Shown one piece after another: positions 1 through 10,522 of a stretch of DNA of 64,000 bases. The translations under genes and the position numbers were made by a program. The DNA is taken from contig NC_090319.1 in NCBI RefSeq assembly GCF_040869045.1, forward strand, positions 269,530,897 through 269,594,896. Reading direction: 5' to 3'. The notes below the pieces were generated by a model. It saw only the letters and a list, made by a program, of their open reading frames with translations. It had not been told where the DNA came from and made no database searches. How positions within the stretch are numbered: position 1 is the stretch's first letter; each line of letters opens with the position of its first letter. Origin of the DNA: Eurosta solidaginis (Eukaryota > Arthropoda > Insecta > Diptera > Tephritidae).

Positions 1-404
1 TTTGCATATCGAGCTATAGAATCTATTACACTCGAAAAATACATAATAAACATCTACTACTGCATCGCTCCCACAGTGATCGCATATCTTTTTAGGCTCG
101 TGATTGAATCGGTGCAGATATTCCTTGAAGCAACCGTGCATCACAAACTATATGAGGTAGAAATCTAACTCGCCGTGCTTTCTCGATATCCGTATAATAA
201 TATCTGGGATACATCGGTGTGCCCATCGTCCCTTTGTTGAGGCATTTGACCTGAGCTGCCAGTTGACTTTACCCAGCTGAAATTTGATTTATAGTCCGTG
301 GCTAGGTGCCAAACAGGAGCCCCGTAAAGTATTTGGCTCTATACAACGCCAGCAAGCAGTTGCCTCTGTCGTTGCTTTGGTCCTCTTGCATTTATCATTA
401 TCCA
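1..404 (-). pseudogene. R1-clade LINE remnant, RT 3' part and C-terminal zinc knuckle
   Basis: Read on the minus strand, this stretch gives fragments of the C-terminal third of an R1-type non-LTR retrotransposon protein. GPKQRQRQLLAGVV and ILYGAPVW (the post-palm region) are followed by RKHGELDFYL and HGCFKEYLHRF. A CCHC-like knuckle ICDHCGSDAVVDVYYVFFEC comes next, with Tyr in place of the expected His. The block HGEL-x-HGCFKEYL has the same order as the better preserved R1-clade element at 55.2-56.0 kb (KHGELNYHL, GHGGFKEYL, CPMC). Frameshifts and a stop show it is dead. It is cut by the window edge on the left and continues on the other side of the hAT-like insertion at 1060-1130. Confidence 0.7.
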
Positions 405-1059
405 TAGAGTTGGGTCGTTTCGTTATGAACTTGTTCAACTGACCGGGTCTCTCAACTGAACAAGTGAACTAGATCTTCGATTTCGGTTCTATTTGTTCTT
501 TTAGTTCATTTGTTCTTCTAGTTCGTTTTATCTAATGTTATTCTTTCTCTCTTCTCGTTCGCGAACATTGTAAATTCATACATACATACGCAGAAATTCA
601 CAGTGAGCACGAATGTCGATGATGCCAGATATCTGTGGTCATCTTTGTGTGTGGCACTGCTGCAACAATATATGTATGGACTATTTATGAATTTTTATTT
701 TTTTTTTTTATTTAATTATTATATTTATTAAACTTGAAAAGTTCATATTTACAATTTGTGTCTGTACTCTTTCAATTTCCTGGACATTCCGAAATTTGTA
801 ACTTTTTTGAAGTTAATTATACATATATATATTAACTTATTTATTCATAACACATTTAAATATATGTACCTACACAAAGCATTGCTGCATACACACCCAC
901 ATCTATACTTGCTGGCGCTTTTTTCGCGGGTGCGAGCAGCAGTAAACAAATTTGCTTGAAAAAATAAAGAACAGATGTACCTAAAGAACAACTTGTTCGT
1001 TCATCAGAAAAAGAACGAAAGATTCGAATCTCTGAAAAGAACGAAAAAGCACAACTCTA
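405..1059. mobile_element. hAT-type non-autonomous element (MITE-like), 655 bp
   Basis: The left end is TAGAGTTGGGTCGTTTCGTT. The reverse complement of the right end is TAGAGTTGTGCTTTTTCGTT, so the ends form a terminal inverted repeat of the hAT type (YAGRGTTG). The 8 bases before it (397-404, ATTATCCA) and after it (1060-1067, ATTATCCT) agree at 7 of 8 positions, the duplication length expected for hAT. Sub-terminal regions repeat GTTCTTTT/GAACAAGT words in both orientations. No transposase reading frame is present; the 67-codon open frame inside is not recognisable. The insertion splits an R1-clade RT remnant, and the flanking minus-strand reading resumes on the far side. Confidence 0.75.
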
Positions 1060-1130
1060 ATTATCCTAGATAATGCTGCTGCCTTTCATTGGCATACTCT
1101 ATGTGGGTTTTGGATGATTAGGCAAGTGGA
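1060..1130 (-). pseudogene. R1-clade LINE remnant, continuation beyond the hAT insertion
   Basis: Minus-strand reading gives HIEYANER and, after a frame slip, AAALSRIM. This runs into the INARGPKQRQRQLL reading on the other side of the hAT-like element. The order matches the R1 family segment that follows the KYLGVHID block. Beyond about 1130 the sequence becomes simple CATACATATGT-type repeat and the homology is lost. Confidence 0.6.
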
Positions 1131-1619
1131 ATAACATATGTATGTACACATGTGAGCATATACACCGAGAGACCTACATATATATGATTTGTAAGACATT
1201 GTTAAATCGGGTGAAAAAAAGATGTAGGAGAAATAAAAGAATTAAATTTGAATGGTATGCAAAAAAAAAAAAAACTCAATGAAACCCGAATTAACAAAGC
1301 GAAAAATAAGAATATTGAATGAGCACATTTCACGATGATAATAAAAAACTGGGGCACAACCTTGAATTTCAGCTTTGTTATACAGAAACTACGAGCTCAA
1401 ATTCTTTCTTATTGAAATTCATAAATGTAAGTAGATAAGTTCATATATGTACATATGTATCTATGATTATGACTCTTTGTACCACATGCGACGATTCAAA
1501 GCCAGCAAACATATCAAGTGTTAGAACACAACAATACGATTTGCTCGAATACTGTAAAGCTTTAATATATTGAACAGAACTTTAATATTTGGCCGAAACA
1601 TTCCAATGTTCCAATGTTC
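1131..1619. other. No gene seen; AT-rich with simple repeats
   Basis: TATGTACACATGTG-type simple repeat near 1137-1160, an A-run at about 1261-1274, and otherwise unremarkable AT-rich sequence. No coding or RNA feature can be supported. Confidence 0.6.
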
Positions 1620-2650
1620 ATGGTTGTAAGATTAGGTTGAGAAGGCATGCACTGACTTTCTACACTTCCATCATCATCCTCATTAATAAGCCCTTGACGA
1701 CCTAAGCAATTTCGGACGTGTCGTTACAAGTCAACCCCTGTTTAGTGATAGCTGCTAATAGGGAACACCAAGAGAGATAGAGTATTCCCAAAAAAATTGG
1801 GCGAGATTAAAAGAGTTTGCTCATGTCCTGCGCTCGCAAAACTATTAAGAGTGACAAACTTCTGGTGAGTTCCATACAGACATAACAACCAGTCCAAATT
1901 AGCACTTGCTGGCAAGAGTAATTATACGTTCCCCACACTTACACTCGGAAACATTTTAGTCAATTTTATATGATTTCGGTTTGTACTGGCGGGATAGTTT
2001 TCGTTCAATCAGATACCACGTAGTTTGTCTTGAATGAACCACTAATTTAACCATATTATCTTAAGTAGGAGTGAAAAAGCCATCTTCGTCAATCGCTCAG
2101 ACTGACGAAAAATCTTGCCATTGAGTCATCTCGTCAGCAGTCTTGGAAATCGTTTATGACAGTTTCTGCATATGGAGCCAGCTGGCAGACGAAATTGTCG
2201 TTGTAAAGCTCAAGTTCACTTTTTCATTTTTGAACCACCTGTGTAAACTATGATGTCCCTCCATCTGTTCGTTGAAGTCAACTGTCTTCGTACTGTCCGT
2301 GTCAGGTCAGTCTGGGGTCTTCACTCCATAGCACAATTGCGCTCTCATTGTGTATGCGAAAGGGCTATCCCTCTTAATTTTTGGAGACCCATGGCTTGAA
2401 ATTCCTCAGCGTAAGTGTCCCTCTTTCGGTCAAACCTTTCACGAACATATTTAGAGTCACCAAGCGAAAGATGATGCTTAACCCTTCCTTAAGTGCACTC
2501 CTCACTGCGCCTGATATTAGCAGAAAAATTTCCCCAGGTATTCTAGCTTTTGCACTCTCCTAATGGTCTGCTGATTGCTCCTTTTGTTTGGCGCCTACCA
2601 CCAGACTATAGCGTCAAGGCTCAGTATCGACCAAAAGACTGTGGGTACAT
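1620..2650 (-). pseudogene. RNase H-bearing LINE remnant (I/Loa-like)
   Basis: Minus-strand reading in several frames gives, in order, the post-RT region (LDAIVWW then TIRRVQKLEYLG, about 2645-2540), an RNase H start IVYTGGSKM (about 2262-2236), and a C-terminal tail ending NEDDDGSVESQC near 1650. RNase H in LINEs normally opens with VYTDGS; here the catalytic Asp is Gly. Stops and frameshifts are frequent. The order RT thumb, RNase H, C-terminal tail is that of I- or Loa-type LINEs that carry RNase H. The exact clade cannot be settled by eye. Confidence 0.55.
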
Positions 2651-3875
2651 TAAGGAGGCGGTATCTTTTTGCTGCTAGGAATCCGGACAACGATAGATAA
2701 GTTTATTTATAGATTTTATTTGCTCGTCGTCTTTACAGCTCTTTCACCATGATCATGTGAAGTTGAATCCCTTACAAATATTTCGACGTGCCGCAGATGA
2801 GACAGAAAGTTAATAAGGCAAGATGGGAACAGCCCGATCTACTGAGCAATCACTTACCTAGATCGAATACAGTTTAATACAAGTTTTAAATTTAACAAAA
2901 GAATTTCAAAGAGATAACTGTAGCTTGGCTACCACTAAAGGCATCCCTCTTAATTTTGTCACCTTTATGTTTCACTACTTCCGTGTTAGCATAGACCTCT
3001 GCTGGAAAACATTGCAGTCATTTGGTCACACTCACCAAAGGAGCATGCTTTCCTATCTACCATTAGAAACCTTGCTTGATCGGAACTAAAATATGTTATA
3101 GTGCCACTTTCGGTAAGGCAAGTCAGACCACAATCTTCAATAGAGTCGGGTAGGAAGTTAAGCGATTTTCTCCTGATGCTATACACCATTGAGACAGTCT
3201 GGATTCAAAAGTCTAAAAAGTAAGTGTATGTTGTCTCCACAGCTATTTCGATTAATTAGATCCACTTGATTGTTTGTACTCGTATCTGTGAATTTTGTTA
3301 AAATATCACATCATAAACAATTTCACACAAAAATTAAATTCCATGCACATACTAATAAAAATCTTCATAGGAATTTTCATTTTCATGCAACAACACTTTG
3401 CCTAATGAAACTCATTAACATATATAAATAAGACTAACACAGACACTGGAAAACCAAATATTGTTCTGAAGGTTGAAAAAGAGGTATTACTTAGATCTGA
3501 AGGATCATAAGCAATGAGGCAGCAGGAGATGAAAAATAAAGGTGGTACATTCGTAAGTTAGCGTCTACATCGAAAAGTCTTGAGTTGAGTTAAGATATTT
3601 ATGCATTTGTCTTCTTTGTAGCTGCATTAATCGATTCTTCCGCAGAACAAAATGATGTTTTACGTTGAAAGGCAAGTAACCCGTTACATATGTATACGAA
3701 TATATATGTATGTACCTTTGTAGGATATGTAAAAATAGAGACGAGCTGCATAGAGTATATCAAACCAAAAACGCGGTTTGTAAAGGTGAGAAAAAAGGCG
3801 TAAGTGTATATACATTTTGAGAATTGTGCCTGTAGGAAATTGTAAAGCAAGATGATATTGTTTATATGTGATTAA
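2651..3875. other. No supported gene; possible LINE edge
   Basis: The first ~200 bases may be further RT-thumb remnant of the neighbouring LINE. The rest is AT-rich with a short minus-strand open frame (2986-3189) that matches nothing I recognise, and CATATGTATACG-type simple repeats near 3690-3715. Confidence 0.4.
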
Positions 3876-4470
3876 TGTGCTCAAGCTCTGATATACAGCC
3901 AACAAGCTTGGAGCGAGGACAGTGCATCCACGGATCGGGGAGACAGTGGATGTATCAGTCGGCGCGAACAGGTCGATTTGGCAGCACCTGTTGAGCACAA
4001 AGCCATCGAAAATGGTGAAACAGCGAACGTACCCAGAAGCCTAGCACATACGGAGAATCCCCAGCGGGTTAGGGGGCTTAGAATATACCCGCGGTAGGTA
4101 TGTCTGCCGTGAGAGGCGATTAAAATATCGAATGATTCAAGGGGCTGTGTAGCGCAATCCTTTGAATGGGTTCCCAGCGCAATTTATAGCCAATTGTCAA
4201 CCTCAACTTTCCGTGAGAACCCCGTTTCTTTGGCAGGCGAGGCTCTGCCGACCCAAATTTCCTCACGGGTCTTGGGGGTGGGAGGGCGGTATGGCCTAGA
4301 AGGTTTTATGTGGTCATATTAAATCGTTTTCGAGATGGTCGGGCTAGTACCTTAATGGTGCTTGTTACCGGAACTTAACGGATCTGCATCAGGCAAAGGA
4401 CCATCAACATCGATAACACTCCTCAAAACCGTCGGGTACTACAACAGCAGCAACAACAACAGAGGCTCCT
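3876..4470 (+). mobile_element. LINE 5' module, copy 1 (5' UTR-like, ending in CAACAG repeats)
   Basis: This GC-richer block includes a stretch from about 4067 to 4460 that matches, in inverted orientation, 13160-13530. Shared landmarks in order are: 'gaggcgattaaaat'; 'caatttatag' with 'attgtcaacctcac/act'; the GGGGGTGGGAGGGCGGTATG block with the following 'agaagg', 'gtggtcat' and 'gagatggtcggg'; 'ggcaaaggaccatcaacatc'; and 'caaaacc'. It ends in 'acaacagcagcaacaacaac'. No conserved reading frame spans it, so it behaves like a 5' UTR or leader. Assigning it to a tephritid-type LINE is inference from its repetition and context. Confidence 0.5.
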
Positions 4471-5061
4471 GCTCAGAGAGATCAGCGCCAAATAACTAAC
4501 AAAGAGAGATCACTCACTGAAGGGAAAAAGGAAAGCAAACATGAAGAGTGAGCCAATGCTGAGCAACCCGCTCTACCTGCAGCAATGCAATGCCGCGGCC
4601 AGATCAATTGTACATCTTCATGACATGGGCTTGATGAAGTACATCCTGGAATAGAGAAAATGGTAAAAAAGAGTCCATAGAGGCCCAAAAATTTCAGAGA
4701 AGACCATATTTGCTATCACTGAAAAGCTAAAAATACATAAGGCTAACCCATAGTTCAATTACTAAAGGTTATCCATGTAGACTTAGACCACCCTGTGCTT
4801 TTCACATTCCAAACTCCCAAGTCGCTCCTAAAATGGAAAGTGTTATTTCTTTTCAAACTCCTTTCTGAATAATGAACAAAACTTTAAAACAATACTGAGT
4901 TTTTCTTGTCAGAACAAAAATGTCAATTGGGTACACTTTTTTAGTTTTGATAGTTTCTTTTGATAACATTCGTGAAAAATTTAATAATTTTGATGTAAAT
5001 TTTTGGGTAAATTACAAATAAAAACGCAATTCTGTAACAATGTTGAGCACTTGAACTTTGT
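4471..5061. other. No supported gene
   Basis: The first ~200 bases may be the start of the LINE body that follows the 5' module (GC-rich, no clear domain). The remainder is AT-rich. 'aattgggta' at about 4926 repeats a word found at the outer edge of the inverted repeat at 5062. Confidence 0.35.
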
Positions 5062-5270
5062 AATTGGGTAAGCATTTTTCTACTGAGCACCGTTTTCACC
5101 AAAGTCAATATTTTGCGATAATATTTGGTCAGCGCCGAGTCTTGTGGTCGTGAAGAACACTGTGTGAATTTTGTTGCAAAATTCTGCATGGTTTTTTTTA
5201 AATTGGCAATTAAATATTTTTGAATTGTTTATCCGAAAGTAAGCGTCCAAATCGGGCAATTTTTTAGGTA
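5062..5270 (+). repeat. Left arm of a ~220-bp inverted repeat pair
   Basis: Running inward from TAATTGGGTAAGC to TTTTTTAGGTA, this arm matches the reverse complement of 6400-6629 over its whole length. Shared blocks include 'actgagcaccgttttc', 'ggtcagcgccgagtcttgtg' and 'gaagaacactgtgtgaattt'. The right arm carries about 20 extra bases. The open frames in the two arms are mirror readings of the same repeat, not genes. The pair is best read as the ends or arms of a decayed DNA element. Confidence 0.7.
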
Positions 5271-5692
5271 TAGATTCAAAAGACATTCAAGTACAGGGCA
5301 AAATTATTTTTTTTTGCAAAAATTGTTTTTGTTGTTTGTTTGCAACAAATTTTCTATAAAAAATTGAATATTTAAACAATTTCTCTGCCTTGCAGACGGA
5401 AATTTTAAAGAACAGCTTATGCAAAAACCATTTCTGGGATAATCTACGAAAAAAAAATGTTTGGGATCTGACATAGTTTGAAAACATTGCTTTGTTTTAC
5501 GAAAGCTTTAGTACTAAAAATTTTGTTTTCAATAAGGAAAAAAATAAAACTAGAGTTATTAATAATTATTTTGTTTGCATTGATATGAAATACGAGCAGA
5601 AATACGAGTGAACAAAATGCCGAATCCAAATCACTGGTGAACCCTTTTCAAAAAATAACCATAATACAGTGTACAGAAATTTAGTGCGAATA
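5271..5692. other. Interior of the inverted-repeat element, left of the SINE
   Basis: AT-rich sequence between the left arm and the SINE. No transposase motif is visible in any frame. Confidence 0.4.
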
Positions 5693-5702
5693 AGTGATGA
5701 AA
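5693..5702. repeat. Target-site duplication of the SINE, left copy
   Basis: AGTGATGAAA here is repeated exactly at 6071-6080 on the other side of the SINE. Confidence 0.75.
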
Positions 5703-6070
5703 AGTGATGGCGGCCACCGTGGTGTGATGGTAGCGTGCTCCGCCTACCACACCGTTTGCCCTGGGTTCACACCCCGGGAAAAGCAACATCAAAATTTTAG
5801 AAATAAGGTTTTTCAATTAGAAGAAAATTTTTCTAAGCGGGGTCGCCCCTCGGCAGTGTTTGGCATGCGCTCCGGGTGTATTTCTGCCATGAAAAGCGCT
5901 CAGTGAAAACTCATCTGCCTTGCAGATGCCGTTCGGAGTCGGCATAAAACATGTAGGTCCCATCCGACCAATTTGTACGGAAAAGCAAGAGGAGCACGAC
6001 GCAAATTGGAAGAGAAGCTCGGCCTTAGATTTCTTCCGAGGTTATCGCGCCTTACATTTATTTTATTTTT
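5703..6070 (+). mobile_element. tRNA-derived SINE, copy 1 (intact)
   Basis: A tRNA-like head carries an A-box-like word TGGTGTGATGGTAG (5720-5733) and a B-box GGGTTCACACC (5763-5773), about 30 bases apart, the internal RNA polymerase III promoter layout. The body contains 'ggggtcgcccctcggcagtg', 'tgtatttctgccatgaaaag' and 'gatgccgttcggagtcg'. It ends 'cgcgccttacatttatttt'. A 10-bp direct repeat AGTGATGAAA flanks it on both sides, so it was inserted as a unit by LINE-type retrotransposition and is young enough to keep its duplication. A second, inverted copy lies at 49377-49695. It sits inside the inverted-repeat element 5062-6629. Confidence 0.85.
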
Positions 6071-6080
6071 AGTGATGAAA
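6071..6080. repeat. Target-site duplication of the SINE, right copy
   Basis: AGTGATGAAA, identical to 5693-5702. Confidence 0.75.
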
Positions 6081-6399
6081 ATTTTAAACTTAGCGAACTA
6101 GCCGGACAATACGTGGGTCGAACGTGTAGAAAATATTTATACAACGGAAAATTACATTCGTCTCCTAATGGAAATACTGGTCATACCCTGTGCAAAGGTT
6201 ATAATTATTTTTTATGTCACGTAAATAAATGCCACTGTTGAAGACGGTTCGCAAAATATTGTGGAAAATCCTATGGACGACAGTGAAAAAAAATCTGGAA
6301 AATAAGCCGAACTACTGATGGCAGTATTCTTAACGTATTGGCACTTGAGGGGTTTTTTTCTGGATCTGCTCCCGATGGTTTGGAGATCCATAGGATTTT

Positions 6400-6629
6400 A
6401 CCTAAAAAATTCCCCAATTTTGGACGCTTACTTTCGGATAAACAATTAATTTGCCAAGACAATACAAAAATATTTAATTGCCAATTTAAAAAAAAAAACC
6501 ATGCAGAATTTTGCAACCAAATTCACACAGTGTTCTTCTCGACCACAAGACTCGGCGCTGACCAATTATCATCGCAAAATATTAACTTTGGAGAAAACGG
6601 TGCTCAGTTGAAAAAGCCTTACCCAATTA
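6400..6629 (-). repeat. Right arm of the ~220-bp inverted repeat pair
   Basis: Reverse complement of 5062-5270 with scattered mismatches and one ~20-base insertion near 6450. The outer edge is ACCCAATTA (6621-6629). The open frame 6338-6700 runs through this arm and gives no recognisable protein. Confidence 0.7.
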
Positions 6630-7639
6630 TTTTTCAGAGGCCACAAATAAGCAGAAATCCTTGTTGCTGTGCTACCCGTACACTAAAGACCCGCAAGTAA
6701 AGAACGAGGTGTTGTTTTGATGCACTTGCTTGCTGCTGGTCAAAAGGTTGTTCGGCACTATTTTCAAAACATTTGGACTTCCAGATCTCGTTTACGGAGT
6801 ACTAAACAGCTTTCGGAAGTTCCGGCTGTGTGTAACTGCCAATAGTTTGAAACCTAGCGTGTGCTCAAGCTGGACATAGCTAAAGGCAGTGCGTGACTGT
6901 TTCTTTGCAGCTCTCCTCGACGCAGCTCATGCCAATGCTGTAAAAAGGGATCTCCGTTCTTGCTTCATGCAGGCCAGTGGTCAGTGATTGAGGCAATAAT
7001 CCTAAATATTTATTTTCTTAAATGATGCATCTTGACCACCTATGCTGCATCCATGCCTGTTGCGTAGTTAGCTGCAGCGCCTAAAGCGACCTCTTGCAGC
7101 TGCTGACGATCTTAGACGAAGTGATGGGGGAGTTAAGAGTCATGAGCGCTGCTTGAGTAAGTGCTCAGGTGTGTTATTATGTAAATATATTCGAAAGACA
7201 TTTTTTTCGGATTAAATATAGTTACAGGATAAAACCTCAGTACTTCTGCTTGGAAGATACTAGATGGGCTGACAGCGACAGCTAAAATTGCTGAGAAGCT
7301 TTCAGCTCCTGAACCGCAGTCCACATATATATATTCATCTTAGGATTTATCTATGATGCGTTATGCACACCATCATTTTCCCTCAGTGTCAAATGTGACT
7401 GAAAGGTTGCTTATTATGGCCACATTCTCTAACAGAGCCCTTGGCTAAAGCTTTATCAATCGTCATGGGTCAAAGTAGGTTTTTGTTGAATTTGTGCCTT
7501 TTTGAAAAAGGGGATTTCATTTTCCCCCTTCTCCACTTCTTAAAAACAACCATGAGTGTGGAGTGTCACATTTTTAAAAAAGCTACATGCGAAAACTCGT
7601 CTAATTGAATCATGGGGCTAACCGTACAACGTTTCCTCA
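6630..7639. other. No supported gene
   Basis: Mixed-composition sequence without a recognisable domain on either strand. Short open frames here (for example minus 7133-7324) look fortuitous. Confidence 0.45.
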
Positions 7640-8640
7640 AACCCATCTGTAACTAAAGCAACACAGGGAAACCTTGCTCGGAAACCATCAGGAAGGCTAT
7701 TGTGGTAAAAATAAAAAGCCCATTCACACCGTTAGGATATATCGCCAGGTCGTTACATGCTCATCTAGATGCTACCTTAAACAAAGCAACAAGAGATTTA
7801 TTCGCCTGCACTCTACTCGATGGCAAAACAGCTCCCATGAGGTGCCCATTGAAAATATAACTATTTGGGAAAAATCGACACTGGCTCAGAGGTCTGGTTC
7901 ACGGACGGATCGAAATATTGATTACGGAAAAACGGAATTTGGTATCAATAGGGTCGAACTTCAACAAATGAATACCAATGGGATGCTACCCCACTATGTT
8001 TTAGGCAGAAATCCAAGCAATAGATATTTGCGGTAGAAAATGTCTACGGAGGGACTTATCCCCGAGGAGTGTTCTAATTAAGCAGACAGTGAGGAATCCT
8101 TACGTAGATAGAAGGCTTACACAGCTACTTGTAGTCCCAAATGATTTGGGAACCAAAAAAAAAGATTTTTGTTGGATAGGTTCCCGGGCATCAGGGACAT
8201 GAGGGAAGTAATGAACAGGCAGATTACCTAGCCAAGCAGGGTGCTATAGCAGCATTCTATGATCCAGAGCCCTTCTGGAGACTCACACTGGGAAACAAAG
8301 CAGTTAAAACAACACTGGATTCACTGTCCAGGGCAAAGACAGGCCAAATTTTTTATACACCCAATGAGAGTATCAGCCAAACTTATTAATCAAAGCAGGG
8401 AGGACCTACGAACTCTCACTCTATACTCTACGGAACATAAGTTAGATCTATCCGAAACACAATTATGTCGCTCTTGTGAGCTGGAAGATGAAATACTGGC
8501 TCTCATTTCCTGCGAATGCGACTCCCTGGCAAGACAGACTTTCCCATATAGGTGACGTAATTCTTAATACACTCGTGATATGGAGTAAAAAGCCTGAAGA
8601 GCTGCTTGGTTACATTAAATGTCTACATATAAAGTAACAG
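7640..8640 (+). pseudogene. RNase H-bearing LINE remnant, plus strand
   Basis: Plus-strand fragments give a decayed RNase H domain: NYGKT-type reading 'IDYGKTEFGIN' near 7915-7945, then RVELQQMNTNGMLPHYV. Further on comes the linker and C-terminal region with LYSTEHKLDLSETQLCRSC, followed by EDEI and ISCECDSLARQTF (8430-8550). The layout CRSC-x-EDE-x-CECDSLARQ is the classic end of the RNase H-containing LINE protein (consensus-like CR-C...E..HLLCECPAL..R). Stops and frameshifts break it into at least three frames. It is in the opposite orientation to the similar remnants at 1.6-2.65, 15.3-19.4 and 39.4-40.3 kb. Confidence 0.65.
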
Positions 8641-10522
8641 GTTGAAAGGTCAAGCAAAACATATCTCAATAAATGTCGCAGCGCATCGAGGCCCAAAAAT
8701 CATAATAAATAACAAAAAATCTTCCTTAGGTTTAGGGGTTTAGGGGTATCTTACGAAATTCTTTTTTCGGATAGGTATCCGCTACACTTCGATACGATGG
8801 CATCTTCTGATACCATCGCGACCTAACCCTTTGAATCTGGGTCAAATAACAGACAGGCATTACCAATGGTACAAGCGTACGCCGTCTACTCGCTGCGGTA
8901 GGCTTAAGCTTTGAAAGCAGTGGCTTCAACTTCAATTGACGTTGTTGTCCTATGTCTCCTCTAGCCAACTTTTTAAGCGCGCTTGCTCTAGAGTGCTATA
9001 ATTTCTTGAGCGGCGTTACTAGCAGAGACATCTGTTGAAGTTTTTGGTGACCGCTTTCATTCCTGCAGGGTTTGTATATATGCGTATAAATCTGTACAAG
9101 TATTTTGCATATATGCACTTTTGAGTATATCTACCGCCTTTTGTTCACAGTGACGATTTTTTTTTACCTTTTTTTAGGGCTAACTGACGTTGAGGTGCGA
9201 CCGTGATCTTTACGCTTCTGCGCCTGCGAGTAATGCGCATGTAGGTATGTATGGTATATGTAAATTATGTGAGATAGTGTGATTTGTGTACGTATGTAAT
9301 GGGCCGTTTGGTGAGAATTTTTATAAGGAAACGGGATACGAAGCGAAAACAAGAAAATAAAAAAACAAAAAACAAAACAGTGACAGTCAAACAGCACACA
9401 AGGACGTTTCACAATCTTTGACAGTAGCAAATGTGGCGGGATCATGAAAAAAATGGGTGGTGCAACTTTAAGTACAAAACTGGATACTTCCCCTTCCTTT
9501 GGTGTAGTTCTTGTTCAGTTTAGTAAAGGAAAAGCCAAGCGGATAAATATGCAAATGTATTTATTTTTTTCACAGGTTTGAGCTCTCAATTATTTGGAAG
9601 ATGTAAAATGATTTTTTTGTTAACTTTTTTCGCCTTAACAGCGCAGATCACGTAAATCACGTATTTTCCCAACGACGTATGAAAATGCCAAACTTTCTAC
9701 AAAGTCATCTCAGATGTTGATAGTAAAAAAAGTTATAGCGTTCGTGTATCGTTGAAGGAAGGACATTGTTTTTAGTTTAAACTTTGAAGCCGAACATATT
9801 TTTTTCTTGTCTTGCATGCGTTTTGAATATTCAATGGGACCAAATATACCAAATGAAAAGCCACTCCATCACTTTTTTCCATCATAAAAGCTATCAACCA
9901 GTTTTCCCACACACACATATTCATAGAAATGTAAGGCCATACATATGCAGATGCGTTTTCGTTTTTCCATTTCGATTTGACGTTTTGTCGAGACAATCAA
10001 GCAAACAAACCGAAAATTATGTACTTCAACCGCCGCTTAATAGTTGAAAACGCAATATCATAAATTTAATTGTGTAAATGTAAAAAAAATTTGATTTTTT
10101 CAAGATATTTAATTTTTCGACGTTATTTTAAGTTTATTTTTTTGGTTTCAATGTCTTGTGCAACTGCATTGAATTAACCCATTACCCTCGTCACTGAGTT
10201 TTTTGTTTTCGTCATTGTTTACCCTTATTTCGTGCGTTGTTGCGTTTAACGTTCATATTTTTTTATTATTTTTTTTTTATTACAATAACTTGATTTTTTT
10301 ATGCATTCTTGGGTTTTTTCTTTTAATGCCATTTTTTCCATATTTGTTTTACTTGTAATTTTATAACTCGTACCCACCGTGGTCGAATTTCACTCGCCAG
10401 CGGCAGAAAATCTTATTATTAAACTTGAAGAAAGCCAATTTTTTTATTTCTACCGATAACAGATACTTCAATTATATTGTAATCGACTTCTTGAAATTTC
10501 GCCAGCATACATTTTTTCGGTG
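8641..10522. other. No supported gene; AT-rich
   Basis: 8700-9060 is somewhat GC-richer and open on the minus strand for 78 codons, but I recognise no domain. 9060-10520 is AT-rich with T-runs at 9150-9175 and 10255-10280 and simple ATGTAT repeats. Confidence 0.45.

Noticed and set aside
6338..6700. A 120-codon plus-strand frame and a related minus-strand frame at 5080-5286 with shared peptide words.
   Set aside because: The similarity arises because both lie in the two arms of one inverted repeat; there is no coding evidence.
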